Positions 1-4,945 of a DNA stretch of 5,646 nucleotides are shown one piece after another; the first letter of the stretch is position 1; each line of letters opens with the position of its first letter. The notes beneath the pieces are model-generated. The model did no database searches. It saw only the letters and a list, made by a program, of their open reading frames with translations, and had not been told where the DNA came from. The stretch spans positions 1 through 5,646 of the forward strand of contig VBJK01000565.1 in the NCBI GenBank assembly GCA_005879655.1, read 5' to 3'. The stretch is from Chloroflexota bacterium (lineage in GTDB: Bacteria > Chloroflexota > Ktedonobacteria > Ktedonobacterales > Ktedonobacteraceae). Made by a program: the position numbers and the translations under genes.

Positions 1-812
1 AGAAACACAAAGTCTGGCAGAGCATCTGCCTCTAGTGCGCCTAAATCATCAATGAGGTAATCGGTGTAAAGTCCCATGAGGTCTTGCATCCCTGCAATGG
101 TGTAGGCCGTGCGTGTCTTGGCTCGTGCTCCATTGGAATTGCCATCACGCGCAACGATGTGGATGAGACCATCTTCAACGTTGAGATCTTCATGCTTTAG
201 CCCCAAGCATTGGCCGACTCTCATACCAGTTTGGTACATGAGTGTGAAGAGAAATTTGTCTCTGGTGTGCTTACAGGTAGCAATGAGCGTCTGGATCTGT
301 TCTTCGGTCAGGGTCTTCGGCGTGCGTCGTTCACGTTGGAGAGCAATCACACGTTTTTGCTCTGGCTTCGCTTTGGCAATCCCATACAAAAACGGCTTGT
401 ATGCTCGTCGCCCCCCAATGAAGAGTTGGTGCAAAGGCAACGCTTCCACCGTTTCCAAGCGGGCGTGAAACGCATAGAAGCTCTGAACAGACCCGATGGT
501 TTGGTCAATGGTGGCGTTGGAGCGGCGGGCAGGCTGTCGCTCGATGGAAACGACCGAGGGGTCAGGTCGGCGTAACCAAGCAATGAAGCCTGCCAATTGT
601 GCGATATCGATCTCTGTCCACCGAAGCCTCGTATCTCGGAGATATTCCCAAAACTGCTTGAGGTGATGTGCCGTTGCGCGGAGAGTGTTGGGACTGCGAC
701 CTACATCCTCAAGAAACTTGAGGTATGACAGGATAGGTTGGACTGGTTCATAATTCTCGTCGAGGACCAGCCATGCTACCCGGTCGGGGAGACGTACTCG
801 TTGTACCTTCAT
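1..812 (-). CDS. Tyrosine recombinase / phage-type integrase, C-terminus cut off by the window edge
   Basis: Site-specific recombinase of the tyrosine (XerC/D-phage integrase) family, which cuts and rejoins DNA through a tyrosine nucleophile. The frame is open for 270 codons from ATG at 812 to the left edge. Residues about 20-115 look like the helical core-binding domain (FLEDVGRSPNTLRATAHHLK, then QTIGSVQSFYAFHARLE). The catalytic domain starts near residue 150 (TPKTLTEEQIQTLI) and shows the first catalytic arginine, Arg198, in QTGMRVGQCLGLKHEDL, plus the beta-hairpin lysine, Lys232, in NGARAKTRTAYTI. The HxxR motif and the tyrosine would lie outside the window, so activity cannot be judged. 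Start choice: a GAAAGGA motif lies about 9 bases before ATG 812; an in-frame ATG at 821 is too close to it. The gene reads outward, away from the rest of the window, and may mark the edge of a mobile or accessory region. Confidence 0.9.
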   Translation of the reverse strand, partial: MKVQRVRLPDRVAWLVLDENYEPVQPILSYLKFLEDVGRSPNTLRATAHHLKQFWEYLRDTRLRWTEIDIAQLAGFIAWLRRPDPSVVSIERQPARRSNATIDQTIGSVQSFYAFHARLETVEALPLHQLFIGGRRAYKPFLYGIAKAKPEQKRVIALQRERRTPKTLTEEQIQTLIATCKHTRDKFLFTLMYQTGMRVGQCLGLKHEDLNVEDGLIHIVARDGNSNGARAKTRTAYTIAGMQDLMGLYTDYLIDDLGALEADALPDFVF

Positions 813-865
813 CACATACATTCCTTTCAGGAAAGAATTGGATATGATATGTTCTTCGGCAAAAT

Positions 866-902
866 ACAACGAAGTCTGAAGGGGCTACGGCCTTTACGTT
901 GT
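866..902. repeat. Imperfect hairpin upstream of the integrase gene
   Basis: ACAACG at 866-871 pairs with CGTTGT at 897-902. Inside it, AAGG at 879-882 pairs with CCTT at 891-894. It lies about 55 bases upstream of the integrase start, so it could be an integrase-binding, regulatory or RNA leader structure. Nothing in the sequence decides between these, and it may be coincidental. Confidence 0.3.
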
Positions 903-913
903 GAGTAGGATCA

Positions 914-928
914 TTTCTTGATCTAGAT
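914..928 (+). repeat. Left arm of a 15-bp inverted repeat
   Basis: TTTCTTGATCTAGAT here is the exact reverse complement of 2367-2381. The two arms enclose about 1.44 kb containing the TPR pseudogene, the 1739-1804 repeats and the 99-residue frame. Flanking bases do not match, so the repeat is exactly 15 bp. It could be the ends of an old insertion or an unrelated site. Confidence 0.45.
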
Positions 929-1191
929 ATCGAAGTAAATTTCGACAGACAACAGTACAAGATTGCAGTCGTTAGGATGTGATTGCTCTTCCCAGGCTGA
1001 CTGAAGCAGTTAGAGACTCACTCTCTCGACTCAGACTGTCTCTGTGAAGGATATTGTGCTCCTTTTTGTCAAGGCAGGGGGAAAATCACAACTTCTCCGA
1101 AGAGCTGGATTTAGATATTGCAGTAACTCCTGACACATCAAGACAGAATGAACATCTGCCACAGAACATGATTGTTAAGGATGCTACATGA

Positions 1192-1800
1192 TGGACTGAT
1201 GATTTGCTCACCATCTATACGCGTGGCATTGCCGCTTGCCAAGATTTGTACTACAACGGGAATCCGCGTCAAGTTGAGGCTATCTTGCCTCTCTACAGCC
1301 AACATACGGCAATGCTTGCCGAGCATCCGGGTAGAGTGCAACGATCAGCGGCCAAGCTCGCTTCACAAGCCTACCAACTTACCAGCGAACTAGCCACCGA
1401 CCGTGAAGATTTCGGAAAAGCACGGCAGGCAGGCTAGCAAGCACTTTCCTATGCCCAACTGGCCGGAGAGAGCAATCTGCAAGTTGCAGCATTAATTCGT
1501 CTTGCCAATCTTGGCTGGCACCTGAGCAGTGCTCAACCTCATTTCATCCGCAAACATAGTAAAGATGCCCTCCAAGCGTATCAACAAGCGGCGTCTTTAC
1601 TCAGCAACAATGTGACTCCACTGCTGAAAGGGCGCGTCTATGCGGGACTAGCCGAAGTGTATGCCATACGAAGGCAATACCAGGAAGCAATGCGGGCGAT
1701 GGGATATGCCTATGAGAGGACTTTTTCATCTTTGGTGGTGCGCCGCAGGCGCATGGGGTTTGCTGTCAAATTAGCTGTCAAACTGCTACAGCCAATTTGA
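1192..1800 (+). pseudogene. Degenerate TPR-type protein, resembling the C-terminal region of Ktedonobacteria XRE-type regulators
   Basis: One reading frame (codons in register with 1204) encodes an alpha-helical repeat protein but is broken. It opens after TGA 1189-1191 with WTDDLLTIYTRGIAACQ, continues through LASQAYQLTSELATDREDF, and is interrupted by TAG at 1435-1437. It resumes in the same frame with QALSYAQLAGESNLQVAALI, ALQAYQQAASLLSN, TPLLKGRVYAGLAEVYA and QEAMRAMGYAYER, the last ending at 1719. From memory this matches the TPR half of large regulators common in Ktedonobacteria, in which an N-terminal helix-turn-helix would be expected; none is seen upstream. After 1719 the frame runs into unrelated, repeat-rich sequence and stops at 1798-1800. 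So three defects are visible: missing 5' part, one nonsense codon, and a replaced 3' end. A functional internal fragment is unlikely because no good start with a ribosome binding site is visible. Confidence 0.75.
1739..1753. repeat. GC-rich palindrome TGCGCC-GCA-GGCGCA
   Basis: Perfect 6-bp arms around a 3-base loop, about 20 bases after homology to the TPR protein stops and 8 bases before the GCTGTCAAA repeats. No U-tract follows on either strand, so it is not a standard terminator. It fits a REP-like dispersed repeat or the subterminal part of a mobile element. Confidence 0.5.
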
Positions 1801-1804
1801 CAGC
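1762..1804. repeat. Repeat cluster: GCTGTCAAATT twice direct and once inverted
   Basis: GCTGTCAAATT at 1762-1772 is followed by a second direct copy of its first nine bases at 1774-1782. The exact reverse complement AATTTGACAGC lies at 1794-1804, giving an 11-bp stem. Several transposase-binding ends carry short repeats in such an array. With the adjacent palindrome at 1739-1753 this may be a terminus of an insertion sequence or MITE that truncated the TPR gene. No transposase is visible and no family could be assigned. Confidence 0.5.
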
Positions 1805-1896
1805 TCCAGTGGCACTGCAGGCTGATTTATAGCCATCAATGTAGCCTCAAAAAGAAGAGAGCGACGACCATTCTGTTTGTGGTTGCTCAAGAGCAG

Positions 1897-1911
1897 GAAG
1901 GGAGAGTTGAA
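1897..1911 (+). repeat. 15-bp direct repeat, copy 1
   Basis: GAAGGGAGAGTTGAA is repeated exactly at 2224-2238, 327 bp away. The two copies bracket the 1923-2222 reading frame almost exactly. This is longer than most target-site duplications, so duplication by recombination is as plausible as insertion. Confidence 0.5.
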
Positions 1912-1920
1912 CTCGAAATT

Positions 1921-1937
1921 TTTCAGATTATCTGAAA
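1921..1937. repeat. Perfect dyad TTTCAGA-TTA-TCTGAAA at the end of the 99-residue frame
   Basis: Seven-base arms with a 3-base centre, overlapping the stop codon of the minus-strand frame at 1923-2222. Read on the minus strand it is followed by AATTTCG, so as a transcript it is an AT-rich hairpin with a poor U-tract. It could be a weak terminator or an operator-like site; it does not match the TACTA operators further right. Confidence 0.4.
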
Positions 1938-2222
1938 GACGAAAACGCCTTCACGCACGATCCCATCGTTGGAAGAGGAAAATGGAATAGCTACACTACG
2001 GACGGGAACATGACACTGATCTAGAACAAGCGTTTTATCCTCCGATTTTGCAAGGATCTTCAGGAGGAGTTTCAAGCAGTACATATTGAGTGCTAGCTGT
2101 AACAGCTCCGCTTCCATGCTCCGCCGAATCATTTGTTCTGCTTCTGGCAAGGAAAGCGATTGTTGATCTCTCGCCGCCTGGATCATCGCCTGTGTGATCT
2201 TACACCGTTTTCGTAGAGTCAA
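1923..2222 (-). CDS. Hypothetical 99-residue protein, doubtful
   Basis: A reading frame of 99 codons from a TTG at 2222; I do not recognise the product. It begins with a basic stretch (TLRKRCKITQAMIQAARDQQ), has a hydrophobic and amphipathic helical middle near residues 38-58 (LLQLALNMYCLKLLLKIL), and ends VREGVFVFQII. The composition looks protein-like, and the frame stays open upstream to a TAA about 48 bases before the TTG, but there is no ATG and no Shine-Dalgarno match before 2222, where the sequence is pyrimidine-rich. A later in-frame ATG (codon 13) is equally weak. The frame sits inside a 15-bp direct repeat and next to a pseudogene, so it is as likely to be a gene fragment or chance frame as a working gene. 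Confidence 0.3.
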   Translation of the reverse strand: MTLRKRCKITQAMIQAARDQQSLSLPEAEQMIRRSMEAELLQLALNMYCLKLLLKILAKSEDKTLVLDQCHVPVRSVAIPFSSSNDGIVREGVFVFQII

Positions 2223-2223
2223 A

Positions 2224-2238
2224 GAAGGGAGAGTTGAA
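2224..2238 (+). repeat. 15-bp direct repeat, copy 2
   Basis: Second exact copy of GAAGGGAGAGTTGAA (first at 1897-1911), two bases beyond the 5' end of the minus-strand frame at 1923-2222. Confidence 0.5.
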
Positions 2239-2366
2239 TTCCTCTTGCGGTGTTTTTCTTGTGCTTGTTATGCGCCTTTCGAGCGTGAATGGTTGGGATT
2301 TCTGTCCAATCTTGTCTAACTGTACCCATGTGCGTTGATCGGTTTTGCTCTCAGATAATAAAAAGC

Positions 2367-2381
2367 ATCTAGATCAAGAAA
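2367..2381 (-). repeat. Right arm of a 15-bp inverted repeat
   Basis: ATCTAGATCAAGAAA, exact reverse complement of 914-928. It lies between the doubtful 99-residue frame and the tlpA-like pseudogene, about 55 bases downstream of the latter's stop. Confidence 0.45.
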
Positions 2382-2434
2382 GTTACTTAGAGCAGGTGTT
2401 CAGACTGCTACTACTGCTCAAAAACGTTTGTCTC

Positions 2435-3042
2435 TCATGGCTGATGCTCAAGCGATTGGAGTGCAGATACTAGGGCGTCCTTCGTTAGTTCTCCAGTTAC
2501 TTTTTTCACTATGATGCCTTGGCGGTCAAGAAAGAACGTTTCGGGAACAGCAGAGACCCCATAGTCAATAGACGTCGCTCCCAGAGCATCGCTGACATTC
2601 GGATAGGTAATGCCGTAGTGCTGAAGAAATGCCAAACCGTTTTGCTGGGTGTCGCCATATAATCAACCCCAAGGAAGATGATGCCCTGGTTCTTCATCTG
2701 TTGCCAAGTGGCTTGCAAGAGGGGAGCTTCGTGTTTGCATGGCTCACACCATGAGGCCCAGAAATTGATCATCACAACATGTCCCCTCCATTGCGCGAGA
2801 TGGACGGCTGGCGCTTGACTGAGAGAAGCCAGTGTAAAATCCGGTGCAGGACGATCAACCAATGGACTGCTCTGTACCTGATGCTGTGCGGGCGTCACCA
2901 GTTGGAACCCTATCACAGTCAGAAGTGCAAGGTTGACCAAGCCCACTAGCAGGACTACTATTATGGAACGCCATCGGCGGTGCTTCGCTGTTGCGAGAGG
3001 ACCAGATGGTACAGGTGCAACGGTCGGTTTGTGCTCTAGCAT
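2435..3042 (-). pseudogene. TlpA/ResA-type membrane-anchored thiol-disulfide oxidoreductase, frameshifted
   Basis: Thioredoxin-fold protein held outside the membrane by an N-terminal anchor. Family members reduce or oxidise disulfides of exported proteins, using electrons passed by a CcdA-type carrier. Start is ATG 3042, with GAGGAAAG about 6 bases upstream. Residues 27-49 form the membrane anchor (IIVVLLVGLVNLALLTVIGF). DRPAPDFTLASL at 63-74 opens the domain, and the active site is NFWASWCEPCK with Cys99 and Cys102. After GVDY (residue 128, ending at base 2659) the frame is lost: two bases (2657-2658, an extra AT in a TATAT run) must be skipped to reach GDTQQNGLAFLQHYGITYPN. The rest follows with the cis-proline motif VPETFF (Pro166) and ends at TGA 2435-2437. 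Repaired, the protein is 201 residues, normal for the family, with every key residue present. The lesion is therefore recent or a sequencing error. It lies 53 bases after the ccdA-like pseudogene, probably one operon. Confidence 0.85.
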
Positions 3043-3095
3043 ATTCGTCTTTCCTCGCCTCTTTCTCTGTTGATCAGGGATTTTCACTCTTCCTG

Positions 3096-3820
3096 CTAGT
3101 GCAGACCAAACCCTGGTGAAACAAAGCGGTTCAGGAGCGTAAGCATATTTAGGAAGATCAAGATGCCTACCAGGATCATAAGTACTCCTGTCCCCACTTC
3201 GATCCATCTCAGATAGGGCTTGAGCCAGCGCAACAACCGACTGACCTCATTGAGTCCAAGACCAAGAAGCAGAAAAGGAAGCCCCATACCCACCGAATAG
3301 GCCAGTAGCAGGAGCACTCCTTGTTTGAGGGTTGCCGAGGCTGCTGCCAAGCTCAGGATAGGACCAAGAATCAGCCCAATGCAAGGGGTCCATCCAATGG
3401 CAAAGATGATCCCGATGAGCAGTGATACCAATCTGCGCTCGGACGTACAATTGATCTTCGGTATCTGTGGCCGTTTCAGCCAACAACAGGGTAATACATC
3501 GGAGTGCGGATTGGTATGAGGCCGGATAACTGGGACGTGTCGGATGAAAGGCGATGCGCTTCTGCCGCCAGAACAGTGGGAGAGAAAGCAGTCCGGTGAG
3601 GTGCAAGCCAATGAGCATGAGGATGATGCCACCGATCACGCGAAGCTGGCTCTGGTATGCCTGCAACAGACTGCCCAAGACACTGGCAGTTGCCCCCAAA
3701 GCGACAAACGCTAATGTAAAGCCGAGGACAAGTCTGACCGACAAGTTGGGCCAGATAGAGGGGCACCAACGGCAACATACATGGTGAGAGGACAGAGGCT
3801 AGTCCAGCCACAAACGCCAC
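3096..3820 (-). pseudogene. CcdA-type membrane thiol electron carrier, broken by at least two frameshifts
   Basis: CcdA/DsbD-beta proteins are six-helix membrane carriers that pass electrons from cytoplasmic thioredoxin to extracytoplasmic thioredoxin-like proteins such as the TlpA encoded next. Three consecutive minus-strand frames each hold a piece. Piece 1, from GTG 3820 (AAGGTAGG upstream): VAFVAGLASVLSPCMLPLVP, with the first catalytic Cys, to about 3745. Piece 2, about 3744 to 3430-3480: LVLGFTLAFVALGATASVLG and VIGGIILMLIGLHLTGLL. Piece 3, to TAG 3096-3098: IGIIFAIGWTPCIGLILGPI with the second catalytic Cys, then two more hydrophobic helices and LNRFVSPGFGLH. At the first junction the loop normally seen between YLAQLVG and the next helix (roughly 15-20 residues in homologues, from memory) is also missing, which suggests a deletion there. 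Each junction reads through only if one base is skipped, or equivalently two are lost. Both signature cysteines survive, so decay looks recent. Confidence 0.85.
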
Positions 3821-3841
3821 ACTGATACCTACCTTGTTCTA

Positions 3842-3858
3842 TACTACCGACGGTAGTA
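3842..3858. promoter_or_regulatory. Putative operator 1: 17-bp dyad TACTACC-GAC-GGTAGTA
   Basis: Perfect inverted repeat, seven-base arms (eight if the inner C/G pair is counted). It is 22 bases upstream of the ccdA-like GTG and about +8 to +24 relative to the predicted start of transcription, a position typical of repressor binding. The same architecture recurs at 4517-4533 and 4649-4665. TACTA/TAGTA half-sites recall BlaI/CopY-family operators, but the centre is odd-numbered here, so the regulator family stays open. Confidence 0.7.
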
Positions 3859-3871
3859 CCTACGTGATACA

Positions 3872-3888
3872 TACTATAGAGGAGTGTA
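3872..3888. promoter_or_regulatory. Degenerate second operator-like element overlapping the ccdA promoter
   Basis: TACTATAGAGGAGTGTA matches the operator consensus on the left half and partly on the right. It overlaps the -10 box of the ccdA-like promoter and is centred exactly 30 bp from operator 1. A very similar element, TACTATTTAGTAGTGTA, is at 4532-4548 beside operator 2; both share TACTAT-N5-AGTGTA. Confidence 0.4.
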
Positions 3889-3901
3889 GCCAAATCGTCA
3901 A
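3873..3901 (-). promoter_or_regulatory. Sigma70-type promoter for the ccdA-tlpA-like unit
   Basis: On the minus strand TTGACG (3901-3896) and TATAGT (3878-3873) are separated by exactly 17 bases. Transcription should start near 3866, about 45 bases before the ccdA-like GTG. Operator 1 lies just downstream. Confidence 0.7.
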
Positions 3902-4069
3902 GACCACAGACACTGCTTTTCCTCAAACATGCAACGAGAGATCGCTCTGACTCAAAGAAGGGATCTCTACGATGACAGCTTCAACCAAGCAGTACGCCAT
4001 CTGAACATGACTTGGACGGACGAACCACACCGTCATGCAAAGCTTTATCAGAGGGAGCAAATGACCCAG

Positions 4070-4366
4070 TTACCATTTCAACGGATCAGGTGGTCTCATC
4101 AGAGGTTCCCATGCCCCTGTCTCTGGTTGCTCACCCGACGTGCGAAGGCTTTCTTGCGGCATCATCTGCCCATCTCTTGCGAAGGGATGCTGCATTGCTG
4201 GTTGGGAAAGCAAGGTCCACCCGTAAGCTCGTTGCATCATGAGCCAGGTCAGGGGCCATAGGATCGTCAGGGCAAACAGGACACCTACCACGAACATGGC
4301 GAGTGGAAGCGCCAATGGCAACCACAACCCACCAAACAAGGCGCTGTCAGGACTAGATCCACACAT
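4070..4366 (-). CDS. Small membrane protein of 98 residues, unknown function
   Basis: ATG 4366 follows AAAGGAGGAG at an ideal distance, the strongest ribosome binding site in the window, which makes this a convincing gene although I do not recognise a family. The protein starts MCGSSPDSALFGGLW. A long hydrophobic segment spans about residues 12-45 (LALPLAMFVVGVLFALTILW), either one long or two tightly packed helices, and ends WPLTWLMMQRAYG. The remaining half is polar and proline/methionine-rich with no predicted helix, ending PPDPLKW. Cys2 is the only cysteine. It is transcribed away from the 4784-5646 operon and has its own putative promoter and TACTA operators about 150-200 bases upstream. 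The next unit on the same strand, ccdA-tlpA, has a separate promoter, so this gene is probably monocistronic. Shared operators suggest a role with the thiol-redox and Cys/Met membrane proteins; that is inference. Confidence 0.75.
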   Translation of the reverse strand: MCGSSPDSALFGGLWLPLALPLAMFVVGVLFALTILWPLTWLMMQRAYGWTLLSQPAMQHPFARDGQMMPQESLRTSGEQPETGAWEPLMRPPDPLKW

Positions 4367-4406
4367 GTTTCTCCTCCTTTAACATGCGATGCCTGCTTAA
4401 CAGGGA

Positions 4407-4430
4407 GAAGCTCCGAAGGCTTCGTTTTTT
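4407..4430 (+). terminator. Weak terminator-like hairpin in the leader of the 4070-4366 gene
   Basis: GAAGC (4407-4411) pairs with GCTTC (4419-4423), with one further C-G pair closing a CGAA loop, followed by G and six T residues at 4425-4430. The T-run gives it terminator polarity on the plus strand, but no plus-strand gene ends here. It could limit antisense transcription, or act as a leader structure on the minus strand where no U-run follows. The short stem keeps confidence low. Confidence 0.3.
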
Positions 4431-4516
4431 ACGCAACAAGCCGTTGAGCAGGTACATCCTTGAGAACCTCTCTACTCAGAACAGCCGTTGAGCACGTCAT
4501 GAGGAAAGGCGATTTC

Positions 4517-4533
4517 TACTATTGGAGATAGTA
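4517..4533. promoter_or_regulatory. Putative operator 2: 17-bp dyad TACTATT-GGA-GATAGTA
   Basis: Six of seven arm positions are symmetric, and the layout matches operators 1 and 3. It lies about 9-15 bases downstream of the predicted -10 of the minus-strand promoter for the 4070-4366 gene, the same relative placement as operator 1. Confidence 0.65.
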
Positions 4534-4548
4534 CTATTTAGTAGTGTA
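4532..4548. promoter_or_regulatory. Second operator-like element next to operator 2
   Basis: TACTATTTAGTAGTGTA overlaps operator 2 by two bases, contains the perfect short dyad TACTA-TT-TAGTA (4532-4543), and resembles 3872-3888. Its right end overlaps the predicted -10 region of the minus-strand promoter. Confidence 0.4.
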
Positions 4549-4573
4549 TCACGAGGGCACTTCCTCTTGTCAA
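4543..4573 (-). promoter_or_regulatory. Putative promoter for the 4070-4366 gene
   Basis: A perfect -35 TTGACA lies on the minus strand (4573-4568). The -10 is ambiguous: TACACT at 4548-4543 gives a 19-base gap, GATACA at 4550-4545 gives 17. Either implies an untranslated leader of about 170 bases. The -10 region coincides with an operator-like element. Confidence 0.5.
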
Positions 4574-4648
4574 GAGGGGGGCACACAAAGCCGAGCAACA
4601 GGGCCAGCCTGCCGTCATGGGAAGAAAGAACCTCTCTCCCGGTGTCTC

Positions 4649-4665
4649 TACTATCATCGATAGTA
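4649..4665. promoter_or_regulatory. Putative operator 3: 17-bp dyad TACTATC-ATC-GATAGTA
   Basis: Perfect seven-base arms. It ends three bases upstream of the -35 box of the plus-strand promoter, centred near -47. This differs from operators 1 and 2, which lie downstream of their promoters, so the regulator may activate here or act by looping across to operator 2, 140 bp away centre to centre. Confidence 0.7.
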
Positions 4666-4668
4666 CCT

Positions 4669-4697
4669 TTGACAATTGTACGACTCTTCGTTATACT
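4669..4697 (+). promoter_or_regulatory. Strong sigma70-type promoter for the 4784-5646 operon
   Basis: TTGACA (4669-4674), 17-base spacer, TATACT (4692-4697): near-consensus. Transcription should start near 4704, giving an 80-base leader before the first gene. Confidence 0.8.
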
Positions 4698-4783
4698 GTC
4701 TAAAAGATCTGATCGAGGGACGTCCACCGTGTCGAAAAGGTGGGGGAGGCGTTGCTCAGATGAATGAGATGGAGGAAAAATCT

Positions 4784-4945
4784 ATGCCAGACCTGTTCTC
4801 TTTGTTAGGTTCGCTCGCCTGTCCCATTGGGATGGGGCTGATGATGTGGTTTCTTCTGCGGGCGAGCAATGCGCAGACACCATTCACCGCTCAAAGCGAT
4901 CTGGGACTGTGTGCAGATGTGTCTGAACTGGAAAGTCCTGGCTAG
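4784..4945 (+). CDS. 53-residue Cys/Met membrane protein, first gene of the operon
   Basis: A very small membrane protein. GGAGG at 4771-4775 is placed eight bases before ATG 4784, which decides this start over in-frame ATGs at 4760 and 4769. Residues 4-25 are a single hydrophobic helix containing Cys13-Pro14-x-x-Met17-x-x-Met20-Met21 (SLACPIGMGLMMWFLLR). The tail from residue 27 on is polar with a second Cys. The last 77 bases overlap the next gene in another frame, unusually much, so the tail after about residue 27 may be an extension created by loss of an earlier stop. No family is assigned with certainty. The CPxxMxxMM motif is shared with the next protein and resembles small Met-rich membrane proteins found with metal-resistance genes, which is only suggestive. 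Confidence 0.65.
   Translation: MPDLFSLLGSLACPIGMGLMMWFLLRASNAQTPFTAQSDLGLCADVSELESPG

Larger units (their letters stand above)
813..1191. other. Non-coding stretch between integrase and TPR pseudogene
   Basis: No convincing gene. A plus-strand frame is open from 1048 to 1188 and runs into TGA 1189-1191, in the same frame as the downstream TPR fragment, so it could be the eroded upstream part of that gene. Its translation (DELDLDIAV-like) is not recognisable. The stretch also holds the 866-902 dyad and one arm of a 15-bp inverted repeat at 914-928. No helix-turn-helix remnant was seen in any frame, and no good promoter for the integrase. Confidence 0.5.

Noticed and set aside
109..575. Plus-strand frames of about 120 codons in the left part
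   Set aside because: Both lie antisense within the integrase coding sequence, which has clear catalytic motifs.
2383..2420. GAGCAG...CTGCTC stem downstream of the tlpA-like gene as a terminator
   Set aside because: Loop of 18 bases and no U-tract in the direction of transcription.
2509..3207. Longer form of the tlpA-like frame starting at 3207
   Set aside because: The extra 55 N-terminal residues overlap the ccdA-like coding sequence in another frame, and the strong ribosome binding site precedes ATG 3042.
3096..3820. Programmed frameshifting as explanation for the split ccdA-like gene
   Set aside because: No slippery heptamer or downstream pseudoknot was seen at either junction, and a loop also seems to be missing at the first, so mutation or sequencing error is simpler.
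3929..4261. Plus-strand frame starting MQREIALTQRRDLYDDSFNQ
   Set aside because: It has no ribosome binding site, and its second half lies antisense to the well-supported 4070-4366 gene. The first 40 residues read somewhat protein-like, so an eroded fragment cannot be excluded, but nothing supports a working gene.
3842..4665. Firm assignment of the dyads to a BlaI/MecI/CopY regulator
   Set aside because: The half-sites are similar, but the centre spacing is odd and no regulator gene of any family is in the window.
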